Assembly: GCA_947464275.1 (NCBI GenBank)
Contig: CANHVU010000005.1
Coordinates: forward strand, 1-64,000
Reading direction: 5' to 3'
DNA: 64,000 nucleotides
DNA from: Bacteroidota bacterium
GTDB taxonomy: Bacteria > Bacteroidota > Bacteroidia > UKL13-3
The translations under genes were made by a program, and so were the position numbers. Shown piece after piece: positions 34,018 through 42,524 of this stretch. Numbering within the stretch: the first letter of the stretch is position 1; each line of letters begins with the position of its first letter. Below the pieces are notes generated by a model. That model was not told where the DNA came from and searched no databases. It saw only the letters and a list, made by a program, of their open reading frames with translations.

Positions 34018-35412
34018 TCAATATGCATTATCATCGCCAACTAGGGTAAGCATAAACGTTTTGAACATAATATCAATATCGTGCCAAATAGACCAATTTT
34101 TAATGTATTGAAGATCGTATTTCACCCTAATTTCCATCATTTTATGGTCTAAATTTCCTCTTAATCCATTTATTTGAGCCCAACCGCTGATACCTGGTTT
34201 TATAAAATGCCTTTGCATATAAAATTCAACAATATCTCCATATTGTTTTGTATGATTTAACATATGAGGGCGTGGTCCTATTACACTCATTTGACCGAAA
34301 AACACATTAAAAAATTGTGGTAATTCATCTAGGTTAGATTTCCGCAAAAACTTACCAATTTTGGTAAACCTGTAATCATGCTTTTCTGCTTGTTTGGTAT
34401 CTTGAATATCGTTTGGAATCATGGTTCTAAACTTCAAACAAGTAAATGAAACATTTTTTCTTCCACTTCTCAGTTGTTTAAATAAAACTGGTCCTTTAGA
34501 ATCAAGTTTAATTAAAAGTGCTATTATTGGATAAAGCCAACTTAATACAAAAACAATAACTATTGAACTTATTATTAAATCAAATATTCGTTTTCTAATT
34601 CTATTATCTAATTCCTCTAATGGCTCTTTGGTGTAATCAACAACTAAGGTTTCAGATTTTACAATAATTTTAAATTGATTGGTTAATACCATGTCAAATT
34701 CAGGTGTAAATTTAAACCTTATAAATTCTTTTTCGGCCATATTCACTATCTTCAAATGCATAGCATCATCTAATGGCATTGCGATTGAAAAAATTTCTGA
34801 AATATTGTTTCTTTTTGCAGTAAGTATAGCTTCTTCAAAAATTTCTAGGGTGATATTTTTATTATTTACTTTTGGAAGAACTGGAATTAATTTATAACCA
34901 GAATCTTCCGATTTTAAATATTCAAAAAGTTTTGGATAAATTTCACCATCACCCAAAATAGCAACCCTTTTTCTTAAGTGAATAATATTATCAAGTTTGT
35001 TTAAATAATAACTTGTTAAATACCTTGAAATTGGCAAGTAGATAAAGGAACAAAAAAAATATAAATATATAAAAAAGCTGTTTATATGTATGGAATTAAG
35101 AAATAAAAGCGAGAATGATAAAAGGATTAATAAATGAAAAAAGAAGAGTTTAAATGATGATTTCAAATTATAAATTATTTGAAAATTTTTTTCATATGTT
35201 TTAAAAAAATAAGAAAGTACAATCCAAGTAATATTATGACTTATAATTAGGTATTTTAAATGAATATCACTGACAATATTGAGTTCAAATGGTTCATTTA
35301 AAACATATGTTAGTAATAAAATTATACTATTTAATCCAATTAAATCAAACAATAAAATAAAAACACGCAATAAGAAGATATAAAGTGAATTCTTATGAAA
35401 TCTTTTTCCCAT
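34018..35412 (-). CDS. WcaJ-like undecaprenyl-phosphate sugar phosphotransferase
   Basis: A 464-residue membrane enzyme. The N-terminus has about four membrane segments (FILLFDLIGLNSIILLLTYVL and following), the middle a nucleotide-binding-like domain (VAILGDGEIYPKLFEYLK), and a fifth segment precedes the catalytic bacterial-sugar-transferase domain (KGPVLFKQLRSGRKNVSFTCLKFRTM, RKSNLDELPQFFNVFFGQMSVIGPRPHM, GISGWAQINGLRG). It transfers a sugar phosphate to the lipid carrier, the first step of polysaccharide assembly. It is the last gene of the locus in transcription order and thus far from wza. The sugar is probably glucose or galactose by family precedent, not by sequence proof. Confidence 0.93.
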   Translation of the reverse strand: MGKRFHKNSLYIFLLRVFILLFDLIGLNSIILLLTYVLNEPFELNIVSDIHLKYLIISHNITWIVLSYFFKTYEKNFQIIYNLKSSFKLFFFHLLILLSFSLLFLNSIHINSFFIYLYFFCSFIYLPISRYLTSYYLNKLDNIIHLRKRVAILGDGEIYPKLFEYLKSEDSGYKLIPVLPKVNNKNITLEIFEEAILTAKRNNISEIFSIAMPLDDAMHLKIVNMAEKEFIRFKFTPEFDMVLTNQFKIIVKSETLVVDYTKEPLEELDNRIRKRIFDLIISSIVIVFVLSWLYPIIALLIKLDSKGPVLFKQLRSGRKNVSFTCLKFRTMIPNDIQDTKQAEKHDYRFTKIGKFLRKSNLDELPQFFNVFFGQMSVIGPRPHMLNHTKQYGDIVEFYMQRHFIKPGISGWAQINGLRGNLDHKMMEIRVKYDLQYIKNWSIWHDIDIMFKTFMLTLVGDDNAY

Positions 35413-35515
35413 TAATACTAATTGTTATTATTGGGCAACATTAGCAGTTAAGTGTTACTTAAATATTTACTTGAATATACCAAAATGTTATCTGATTGTT
35501 ATTTGTATTGTTTAA

Positions 35516-36103
35516 TTAATCAATAATTTGAACTAGCATAATTGAAAACTGCATAAGATCTCCTTGTTTATTTTCTACAGATATAGCTTCGTTTATTCGA
35601 TAAGTTGCATTAAAATTTAATCCGAATTTTGAATTAAACCAATAATTTGTACCTAATCCAAAATTCAGGTTTAGTTCACCAGCCACCCCCCTATTTATAT
35701 AGCCAGTTGTGGCTGTTACATATGGATCAATATTGGTTTTATATTTTAACAAAGGTATGAAGTTGAGTTTAGCACCTATCTCTATAAAATAAACATCTTT
35801 CGAATTTTTTAAGGTTATCCCATTAATTTTTTGTTTTTCTTGATAAACGTTTGTTCCTGCAATTCCAATTATGGCAAAATCATTTCGAATCCTTTTTTCT
35901 AAACCAAAAGTAATAGGACTTATATTCCATAACACAGGTTCATTTTTTACATAATTTTCAAATTGGTTCCTATCTTCAAAAATTATATTTACACCATAAG
36001 AAATTAAATACGGTTTTTTTTTATAAATATCTTGTGCACTACTAACATTCATAAATGTGTTAAATAGTAAAAAAATACAGCAATATTTTAGATTGTTTTT
36101 CAA
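35516..36103 (-). CDS. Small outer-membrane beta-barrel protein in the polysaccharide locus
   Basis: A 195-residue protein (TTG start 36103) with a signal peptide (CIFLLFNTFMNVSSAQ). Strand patterns (YLISYGVNIIFED, WNISPITFGLEKRI, YVTATTGYINRG, LNLNFGLGTNYWFNSKFGLNFNATYRI) suggest an 8-strand barrel. No family is named. It lies between wcaI-like and wcaJ-like genes, with gaps of 51 and 103 bp, so it may be part of the same transcript or an insertion. No catalytic residues can be pointed to. Confidence 0.65.
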   Translation of the reverse strand: MKNNLKYCCIFLLFNTFMNVSSAQDIYKKKPYLISYGVNIIFEDRNQFENYVKNEPVLWNISPITFGLEKRIRNDFAIIGIAGTNVYQEKQKINGITLKNSKDVYFIEIGAKLNFIPLLKYKTNIDPYVTATTGYINRGVAGELNLNFGLGTNYWFNSKFGLNFNATYRINEAISVENKQGDLMQFSIMLVQIID

Positions 36104-36154
36104 AGCTTATTTTATTTAAATTGTTAGTGATATGGTTAATTAATTAGAAGCATA

Positions 36155-37390
36155 CTAAGTAATTTTGATAAATTTATTAAGTATGATTTCCTTGTCTAAA
36201 GAATTAAGCGCGAAATTTCTGGCGTTTAGCCTTGTTTCATTATAATTATTATTCAAAGTTTTTTCAATTGTATATTTCAATTCATCTGTATTTTCGGGTT
36301 CAACCAAAATACCAAGCTTATTATCATTTACTAATTCATAGAGTTCAGTACCTTTTTCACAACTAACAATGGCTAATCCGCCAATTGCCATTATGGTTGT
36401 TAGTTTACTCGGCATAACTAAATCGGCAGCATTCTTTTTTTGAAGAATTAAATGTACATCGGCAATATTCAAAAACTCATTAAAAACTTCATTTGGTTGC
36501 AACGGCAAAAAATAAATATTCGTAATATTTAATTCATTAACTTCACGCTGAAGTTTTATAGAATATGAACCCGAACTTGCTACTAAAAATTTTATTTGTG
36601 TATTGAATTTATGAAATTGTGCCAATTCAATTAATTGATTTAAGCCTTGTTTTTCGCCAATACTGCCCGAGTAAAGCACAATTTTATCCTTTTCAGAAAA
36701 TCCCCATTTTTCTCTATTTAAATTTGAATTTTCAATAGGATAAAATGATTTGTTATCAACCCAATTGGGAAAAAACGTTACATTTTTATTTGATTGATGG
36801 ATAAGTTTTGAAATCATATTTTTACTAATAGAACTTATTTCATCTACATTTTTAAAAATATACAATTCAATTTTAGAAAAAATAGCTAATAGCATTTTAC
36901 CCTTTACCATGTTCAATTTTTTAGCTGCTTCAATTTGTAAATCTTGTACATGGTAAGTAATAGTGCCTCCTTTAAAAAACTTATAAAATATCGCAACTAA
37001 TCCTAAGTGAAATGGAGGTGCTACACAAAAAATATTGGAAATTTTAGGTTTAAAAATCAACAAAAAAAATACAAAAAAGGAGCTAAGTAAAAAACTAGCT
37101 TCATGTAATATTCTTTTAAAACCACTGGCTTTCTTTGGCACATACATTGGACACCTGTAAATAGTTAGTAAACCGTTATTATTTACTTCTTTTTTGTAAA
37201 AAAATCCTCTATATGGCTTTTGAATTTGCCAATAAGGATAATAAGGAAATGAGGTAACTACTGTACATTTTACCTTGTTTTCAACTAGCCAATCAACCAT
37301 ATCGCTGGTATATTTGCCTATTCCTGTTAGTTCAGGGGCAAAGTTAATTCCATATACAATCAGTTCTTTTTTCCTAGTATCTAAAATCAT
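36155..37390 (-). CDS. WcaI family glycosyltransferase (GT4)
   Basis: A 411-residue GT-B glycosyltransferase. The N-terminal domain starts VYGINFAPELTGIGKYTSDMVDWLVEN and contains TSFPYYPYWQIQKPYRG, hallmarks of WcaI. The C-terminal domain carries VLYSGSIGEKQGLNQLIELAQ and the acceptor/donor motif PSKLTTIMAIGGLAIVSCEKGTELYELV. It transfers a sugar from a nucleotide donor to a growing repeat unit; WcaI acts in colanic acid synthesis. Its ATG overlaps the stop of the GT2 gene upstream by 4 bp (ATGA). Confidence 0.9.
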   Translation of the reverse strand: MILDTRKKELIVYGINFAPELTGIGKYTSDMVDWLVENKVKCTVVTSFPYYPYWQIQKPYRGFFYKKEVNNNGLLTIYRCPMYVPKKASGFKRILHEASFLLSSFFVFFLLIFKPKISNIFCVAPPFHLGLVAIFYKFFKGGTITYHVQDLQIEAAKKLNMVKGKMLLAIFSKIELYIFKNVDEISSISKNMISKLIHQSNKNVTFFPNWVDNKSFYPIENSNLNREKWGFSEKDKIVLYSGSIGEKQGLNQLIELAQFHKFNTQIKFLVASSGSYSIKLQREVNELNITNIYFLPLQPNEVFNEFLNIADVHLILQKKNAADLVMPSKLTTIMAIGGLAIVSCEKGTELYELVNDNKLGILVEPENTDELKYTIEKTLNNNYNETRLNARNFALNSLDKEIILNKFIKIT

Positions 37391-38208
37391 TGAAAGTTAA
37401 GTTGCTTTATTTCGGTAGAAACCCTGTGAAAGTAAAACGCCTTGAGCCAATTGTATTTCAAGCCGTTTAAGCCATCAATGAATCCAAGCATAAAAACAAA
37501 TGAACCGATAAAAAATATGACACCTGCAAAAGGTGTTTTAAGAATGGTATATTTAATTTTTTGGAATAAAGTTAAGTGGTTGTTTCCACTTGTTGACTTT
37601 AATTTAGAAAATCGCTTAGCTTCCCATTTTGCATATTCAATGTGTTTTTGTTTCCAATTGACATGATCAAAATTTACGTTGTGTTCAATCTTTTCTGAAA
37701 TTAATCCCAAACTACCATTTACAATTGGATGTTCATGAATTTCCATATCTAATTTACTCCAATTTTCTTCTTCAATTTTTTCATAAAAACCAAAATTGGT
37801 TTGAAAAAGCGCTAATTTTTTTAGTGGGTAGCCAGCTTTAAGCTTATAATCATTCATATAAATTGAATAATTGAGCCAAAAACCTTTATGTTGAGTTAAG
37901 GGTAAAATTTCTTTTATTTTTCTTTTAAAATTTTCTGTTAATAATTCATCAGCATCTAAAAAAAGTACCCATTTGGATTTTGGTGTGTAGTTAAATAAAT
38001 ACCAATTGCGTTTTTTAGGATATTTCCCATCCCAATTGAACTGAATTACATTTGCTCCTAATTCTTTGGCAATTTCTGCTGTATCGTCAGTACTGTTTGA
38101 ATCTATAACATCAATGTATTTAGCAAAATCCTTACCAATATGATTGATACACTCAACTATTTGATGAGCCTCATTCTTAACTGGAATTGCAATTGTTAAA
38201 TCTAACAT
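37387..38208 (-). CDS. GT2 family glycosyltransferase
   Basis: A 273-residue GT-A enzyme: LTIAIPVKNEAHQIVECINHI, then DSNSTDDTAEIAKELGANVIQFNWDGKYPKKRNW and the LFLDADE metal-binding motif, then a membrane stretch near the C-terminus (GVIFFIGSFVFMLGFIDGLNGL). It resembles WaaE/KdtX-type glucosyltransferases. It sits between the WcaF-like acetyltransferase (9 bp) and WcaI (4 bp overlap). Donor and acceptor are unknown. Confidence 0.9.
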   Translation of the reverse strand: MLDLTIAIPVKNEAHQIVECINHIGKDFAKYIDVIDSNSTDDTAEIAKELGANVIQFNWDGKYPKKRNWYLFNYTPKSKWVLFLDADELLTENFKRKIKEILPLTQHKGFWLNYSIYMNDYKLKAGYPLKKLALFQTNFGFYEKIEEENWSKLDMEIHEHPIVNGSLGLISEKIEHNVNFDHVNWKQKHIEYAKWEAKRFSKLKSTSGNNHLTLFQKIKYTILKTPFAGVIFFIGSFVFMLGFIDGLNGLKYNWLKAFYFHRVSTEIKQLNFQ

Positions 38209-38217
38209 TTGTTTGTT

Positions 38218-38766
38218 TTAGTTCTTAATTATTCTTTTTTTAAGTGGTTTACATGGAAATCCAGCACAAATGAACCCTTTTGGCATATTATGCATGACTA
38301 CCGACCTAGCACCTATGATGCAATCATCTTCAATGGTTACACCAGGATGTATAAATGCTTCTGCCGCTATCCAAACATTAGCTCCAATTGTAATTGGCTT
38401 TGTAATAAGTTCAAAGCCTTTACTTTCATAGTTATGTGTTCCAGTACAAATATGACTTCCTTGAGATATTACTGTGTTTTTGCCAATCGAAATTTTATCT
38501 TGCGAATAAAGAATGGTGTTATCTCCAATACCGCAAAAATCAGCTAACTCCAAGTTCCAAGGTGCCCAAATTTTTACCTTTCCATAAACATGCACACCTT
38601 TACCAACTTTGGCTTTAAATAATTTTAAAATAAATCTTCTCCATCCATGAAATGGCTTGGGTGAATATTTAAAAACTAATACATAAACTATGTTCCAAAA
38701 AAGTCGTTTAAATCTATTTGATAAACTAAAAGATGGGCCTATTCTTGTATCTGTATTAACCATCAT
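38218..38766 (-). CDS. WcaF-like colanic acid-type acetyltransferase
   Basis: About 182 residues from ATG 38766, which overlaps the previous stop by one base (TAATG); a TTG at 38775 is also in frame. The left-handed hexapeptide fold is shown by KVGKGVHVYGKVKIWAPWNLELADFCGIGDNTILYS, ISIGKNTVISQGSHICTGTHNYES and ITIGANVWIAAEAFIHPGVTIEDDCIIGARSVV, with the catalytic His in TGTHNY. WcaF transfers acetyl to a sugar in colanic acid. It ends 9 bp before the GT2 gene. Confidence 0.92.
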   Translation of the reverse strand: MMVNTDTRIGPSFSLSNRFKRLFWNIVYVLVFKYSPKPFHGWRRFILKLFKAKVGKGVHVYGKVKIWAPWNLELADFCGIGDNTILYSQDKISIGKNTVISQGSHICTGTHNYESKGFELITKPITIGANVWIAAEAFIHPGVTIEDDCIIGARSVVMHNMPKGFICAGFPCKPLKKRIIKN

Positions 38767-39536
38767 TATATCCAAATATTGGGTAATATTTTTCTAGCAA
38801 TAGCTCTTAACACGTAACACAGTCTTTTATTCAAAGATTGATAGTTAACGTTCCAATGAGCCCCATGCCCTACAGGATTAACATTTATAGGAAATCTTAA
38901 TAATACATCTTTATCCACTTTATTTACTAGTAATAGTTTATGTAAAAGTGTTTCAAAATGAGTTACGCCAAATTCTAACATCAATCTTTTTTTATCAAAT
39001 AAATTTTCTTTATACCAAAGTATTTTGAATATAAAAAGGTTGCTTAGCACATAATTTTGTTTCCATTTCCCCAAATTGAAATTTCTTGAGTCGGCAATAA
39101 AATTGTAACTAGGAACCGTTTTAACAAGCAACGAAGATATTTTTGGAAAGTAAACTCTCCCTGTTGTTTTTATTATAAAATCGTTATCATTAAATAAAGT
39201 AATTTTATCCAAAACGTTATCAATAAGTTCTAACTCACTGAATCCATAATGTAAACCTTCTGGTACTAAAGATGCTTTAACTTGTATAATTTGATATTGC
39301 CTTTTAAAAATATTTTCATTTAAAAATACACCTTCTATTTCAGTTAAATCGTAGCCTGAATTTTCTGCAAAAATTATTGAAGTTATGGAGTCATCTTTAT
39401 GATGAAGCCAACGTTTCAAGGCCGTTTTATAATCTTCTAATCTAATTAAAGTATCATTTCTGTGTACCTTGTCTTTAAACTGAGTTGGTTCAATGCAAGC
39501 AGTTAACAATAAACCTACTTTAAACTTATTATTCAT
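38766..39536 (-). CDS. Hypothetical GT-A-like protein of the polysaccharide locus
   Basis: A 256-residue cytoplasmic protein I cannot place firmly. It contains VGLLLTACIEPTQF, VHRNDTLIRLEDYKTALKRWL, IIFAENSGYDL, and DFIIKTTGRVYFPK. A K-[LT]-TGR-Y-like stretch of this kind occurs in WavE-type and other sugar-transferase families, so a glycosyltransferase is a fair guess. No DxD motif is seen. Flanked by GT4 and WcaF-like genes with 1-4 bp gaps or overlap, so it is surely part of the pathway. Confidence 0.6.
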   Translation of the reverse strand: MNNKFKVGLLLTACIEPTQFKDKVHRNDTLIRLEDYKTALKRWLHHKDDSITSIIFAENSGYDLTEIEGVFLNENIFKRQYQIIQVKASLVPEGLHYGFSELELIDNVLDKITLFNDNDFIIKTTGRVYFPKISSLLVKTVPSYNFIADSRNFNLGKWKQNYVLSNLFIFKILWYKENLFDKKRLMLEFGVTHFETLLHKLLLVNKVDKDVLLRFPINVNPVGHGAHWNVNYQSLNKRLCYVLRAIARKILPNIWI

Positions 39537-39539
39537 TTG

Positions 39540-40703
39540 TTAATGGCGCAATAAAATGGTATGTAGCCTTTTAGCATATAAATGGGGCTTGTAATTATTT
39601 TCGTATGTTTTTATAGCATTAATACACATTTGTTCATATTCATATTGCGGTAATTTACAAATCGACTTAATTACTTTTATTAAATTCTCTTCTGTGTCAT
39701 CTTCAGCTAATCCAGCTTTATTCGATACTATTTCAGTCCAAATATTAACCTGTTTTGATAAAAGTACTGGAACTCCCAAACCAAGTGACTCTGCAACTGA
39801 AATACCAAAATTTTCTTGATGACTCCATAAAATCATAGCTTTTGCATTGGCTAATAACTTCCATTTTTCTTCGCCAGATACCATTTCTTTTAGCTCAACA
39901 TAATTTGCTAAAACATTATTATCTTTAACTAACCTTTGAATATATTGTCCATATGGAGCATCTAATCCAGGTCCTGCAATTACTAATTTTGGAATCGTAC
40001 TGTTTTCTTGAACTAATTTTTTATAAGCGTTTATGATGGTATCAATTCCTTTTTTTTCATCATATCTTCCTAAAAAAATAAAATAGTCCTTATAACCTTC
40101 TTGCTTGAATGTATTTATGGGTACATCAATTCCATAACCTAAATTTAAGGTTTGCTTAGGTTTATAATTTTTAAAAGTTTTAGCAGCAATATTTTTTTCT
40201 TCTTCCGATGTAAAGATTAAACCATCAGCAATTGCTATGTTTTTATGTTCAATTAATTGCCAATAAAAGTAATTTCTTAAAGCTTTAAGCTTTCTGGTTT
40301 TATTACTTTGAAAATAACCATCTAGCATTCCATGCGGATAAATAAAATATTTTGTTTTAAACAGTTTGTTTGTTTTTCTTAATATGTTTACAGCTTTTGA
40401 AACTGCAAAAGTGTGGTAAAGCCAAATCCCATGAACCACTACTGCATCGTAATTTATCAAGTTATTTAACAACCAATTGTAGAGCCTTGAATTGTATTGC
40501 CAAGGCGTTTTATTTTCGTTTAAGGCAATAATATTTAAAGATGTTTTTTTTATAAATTCATCATCTACATTATCCAAACAAACTATAGTTGTTTCAATAT
40601 TCAATTCATCCAAAAAAGGTGTTATGTATTTTATTCCATTTGGAGGTCCACCTGTTTTAGGATCCATGCTTGAAATAATACGTAAGAGTTTTATTTTTTT
40701 CAT
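39540..40703 (-). CDS. GT4 family glycosyltransferase
   Basis: A 387-residue GT-B enzyme. It shows ISSMDPKTGGPPNGIKYI at the start, VVVHGIWLYHTFAV, IYPHGMLDGYFQ, the domain-2 strand YFIFLGRYDEKKGIDTIINAY, VIAGPGLDAPYGQYIQRL and the E-x7-E stretch WSHQENFGISVAESLGLGVPVLLS. Retaining sugar transferase of unknown donor. Gaps of 3 bp (downstream) and 0 bp (upstream) place it in one transcript. Confidence 0.9.
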   Translation of the reverse strand: MKKIKLLRIISSMDPKTGGPPNGIKYITPFLDELNIETTIVCLDNVDDEFIKKTSLNIIALNENKTPWQYNSRLYNWLLNNLINYDAVVVHGIWLYHTFAVSKAVNILRKTNKLFKTKYFIYPHGMLDGYFQSNKTRKLKALRNYFYWQLIEHKNIAIADGLIFTSEEEKNIAAKTFKNYKPKQTLNLGYGIDVPINTFKQEGYKDYFIFLGRYDEKKGIDTIINAYKKLVQENSTIPKLVIAGPGLDAPYGQYIQRLVKDNNVLANYVELKEMVSGEEKWKLLANAKAMILWSHQENFGISVAESLGLGVPVLLSKQVNIWTEIVSNKAGLAEDDTEENLIKVIKSICKLPQYEYEQMCINAIKTYENNYKPHLYAKRLHTILLRH

Positions 40704-41372
40704 TTAATAAACAAAACCTTCTGTTCTTGTAAAGTATTTTGAGTTGGCATTAAGAGCTGTGATTGATTTAGCAGGCACGCCACCATACAAAAAATGTGTA
40801 TCACTAAATTCTTTATTTAGTAATGATTTTGCTCCTAACACAGAAAAGGATGGCAAACAAGCACCGCCAATTATTACCACATTGGTACTTACAAAACAAT
40901 AATCTCCAATCAATATTGGTTTACTATCTTGTCTGTTTTCTTCAATATTTATTGAATGAGTAAGCAGTTGCGATTGATATCCAGCAATGGTGGTAAACTT
41001 TCCAATTTTTATTTGATGAGTACAATCAAAATGATGATTTTTAGTTATTGCGGAATGTTCACCAACAATAAGTTCTGGAGTTCTATTGGGTTGATGAATA
41101 AAGTGCTTACTTTTTTTGTTAATGCTAAATCCTGTTATCCAATTTCCACGGCCAATTTTAGAATGGTTTTGTAAGTGTATTTTATTTAAATGTATGGCTA
41201 TGTTAAAATGCCCAATTACACTGTAGTTTTCCATGATTAATTGATCAGGAAATATCCAAGAAAAACCTATGCGCGCTGTTGGATGTATTTTATAACCCAA
41301 TAATTTTTGAAGCAAAAATCGTTTTATAAACCATGGTTGAATAACAATAAATGCTTGAATTATTTTTTTCAT
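40704..41372 (-). CDS. Hexapeptide-repeat acyltransferase
   Basis: A 222-residue left-handed beta-helix protein with several [LIV]-G-x4 hexad runs (MENYSVIGHFNIAIHLNKIHLQNHSKIGRGNW, LIVGEHSAITKNHHFDCTHQIKIGKFTTIAGYQSQ, CFVSTNVVIIGGACLPSFSVLGAKSLLNKE) and the usual GGVPAKSI end. The catalytic His is probably in CTHQI or LTHSI. It transfers an acyl group, most likely acetyl, to a sugar. The downstream GT4 gene follows directly after the stop, and the upstream GT4 overlaps its start by 4 bp. Confidence 0.88.
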   Translation of the reverse strand: MKKIIQAFIVIQPWFIKRFLLQKLLGYKIHPTARIGFSWIFPDQLIMENYSVIGHFNIAIHLNKIHLQNHSKIGRGNWITGFSINKKSKHFIHQPNRTPELIVGEHSAITKNHHFDCTHQIKIGKFTTIAGYQSQLLTHSINIEENRQDSKPILIGDYCFVSTNVVIIGGACLPSFSVLGAKSLLNKEFSDTHFLYGGVPAKSITALNANSKYFTRTEGFVY

Positions 41373-42517
41373 TGATTGATGGTTTTATAAAAATTTATAT
41401 AGTTATTAACCATTTTTTGTGTGGTATATTTTTGAGCATTTTCAATACCTTTTTGTATTAAATTATCTCTAAACAATGTATCGTTTAATAATAGAAATGA
41501 TTTTGCAAAATCAACCTCATTAAATGGATTTGCGGTTATAACACCATTTTCACCAATTTCAGGCAATGGCTCTATGTTTGAACAAATTACTGGTGTGCCG
41601 CAAGTTTGAGCTTCAATAATTGGCCATCCAAAACCTTCAGATAAAGATGGAAATATAAAAGCATCACATTGGTTATAAAGTAAATTTAACAATTCATGAT
41701 TCGGGTTTTGAATAAAACAAATTCTATCATTTACTTTTAAATCAGAGGCTAATTGTAATAAATGGTTATCAGGTTTTTGTCCTGCAAAACATAAAAGCCC
41801 ATCATAATTATCTTTTAATTCATAAATCATTTTCACCAACAAAACTCTATTCTTTCTTGTTAGGTTTGAACCTACATGTAAAATATATTTTTGAGTGGGG
41901 AAACTGGAATATTTCTGAATTAATTTATTGACCTCCTCTATCTCTAATTTTTTAAAATCAGCATTTAAACCATTATAGATAACTTGGTATTTATTTTGAA
42001 AATGATTAGTTCCTAATGCTATAAATTGATTTTTTGTATTTTTAGAAACAAAGGCAATGCTGATATTTTTTCTTAAGTTTTTGAGTATAAATTGTTGCAA
42101 TATTTTACCAAATCCACTGGCTTCGCAATATGCATCTTTGAAACCTAATGCTCCTCTAATTGCCAATACATCATGACAAGTAACTAGTATTTTATTTAAG
42201 GGAAATAATGAAATATAAATTGAATTGGAATGATCACAGATATGGTAAACACAATTTACTTGAGTCAGTTTATGAATAAGTACTTTAATAAAAAAATAAA
42301 TAGTTGTTATAACATATTTATCAAGATAGCCAAACCATTTACCTATACCTTTATTGGTATTTTTTACAAAATATCCAAAGCAAACAATTGGTTTCCAAAT
42401 CTCAAATTCAAAACCTTCCTTTTTTAAACCTAAAGCTAAAATATTTAAAAAACTATTCATGCTAACTTGTTTGTCGCATGCATAATTTCCAATCAGAATG
42501 ACTTTAAAGTTGTTCAT
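41369..42517 (-). CDS. GT4 family glycosyltransferase
   Basis: About 382 residues from ATG 42517 (the preceding TTG 42520 is in frame). GT-B fold: VILIGNYACDKQVSMNSFL, TCHDVLAIRGALGFKD, ILHVGSNLTRKNRVLLVKMIYEL, CFAGQKPDNH, and FIFPSLSEGFGWPIIEAQTCGTPVICSNIEPLPEI with the E-x7-E motif of GT4. Overlaps the next gene by 4 bp and follows the polymerase-like gene by 7 bp. Donor unknown. Confidence 0.9.
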   Translation of the reverse strand: MNNFKVILIGNYACDKQVSMNSFLNILALGLKKEGFEFEIWKPIVCFGYFVKNTNKGIGKWFGYLDKYVITTIYFFIKVLIHKLTQVNCVYHICDHSNSIYISLFPLNKILVTCHDVLAIRGALGFKDAYCEASGFGKILQQFILKNLRKNISIAFVSKNTKNQFIALGTNHFQNKYQVIYNGLNADFKKLEIEEVNKLIQKYSSFPTQKYILHVGSNLTRKNRVLLVKMIYELKDNYDGLLCFAGQKPDNHLLQLASDLKVNDRICFIQNPNHELLNLLYNQCDAFIFPSLSEGFGWPIIEAQTCGTPVICSNIEPLPEIGENGVITANPFNEVDFAKSFLLLNDTLFRDNLIQKGIENAQKYTTQKMVNNYINFYKTINQ

Positions 42518-42524
42518 CAATTAC

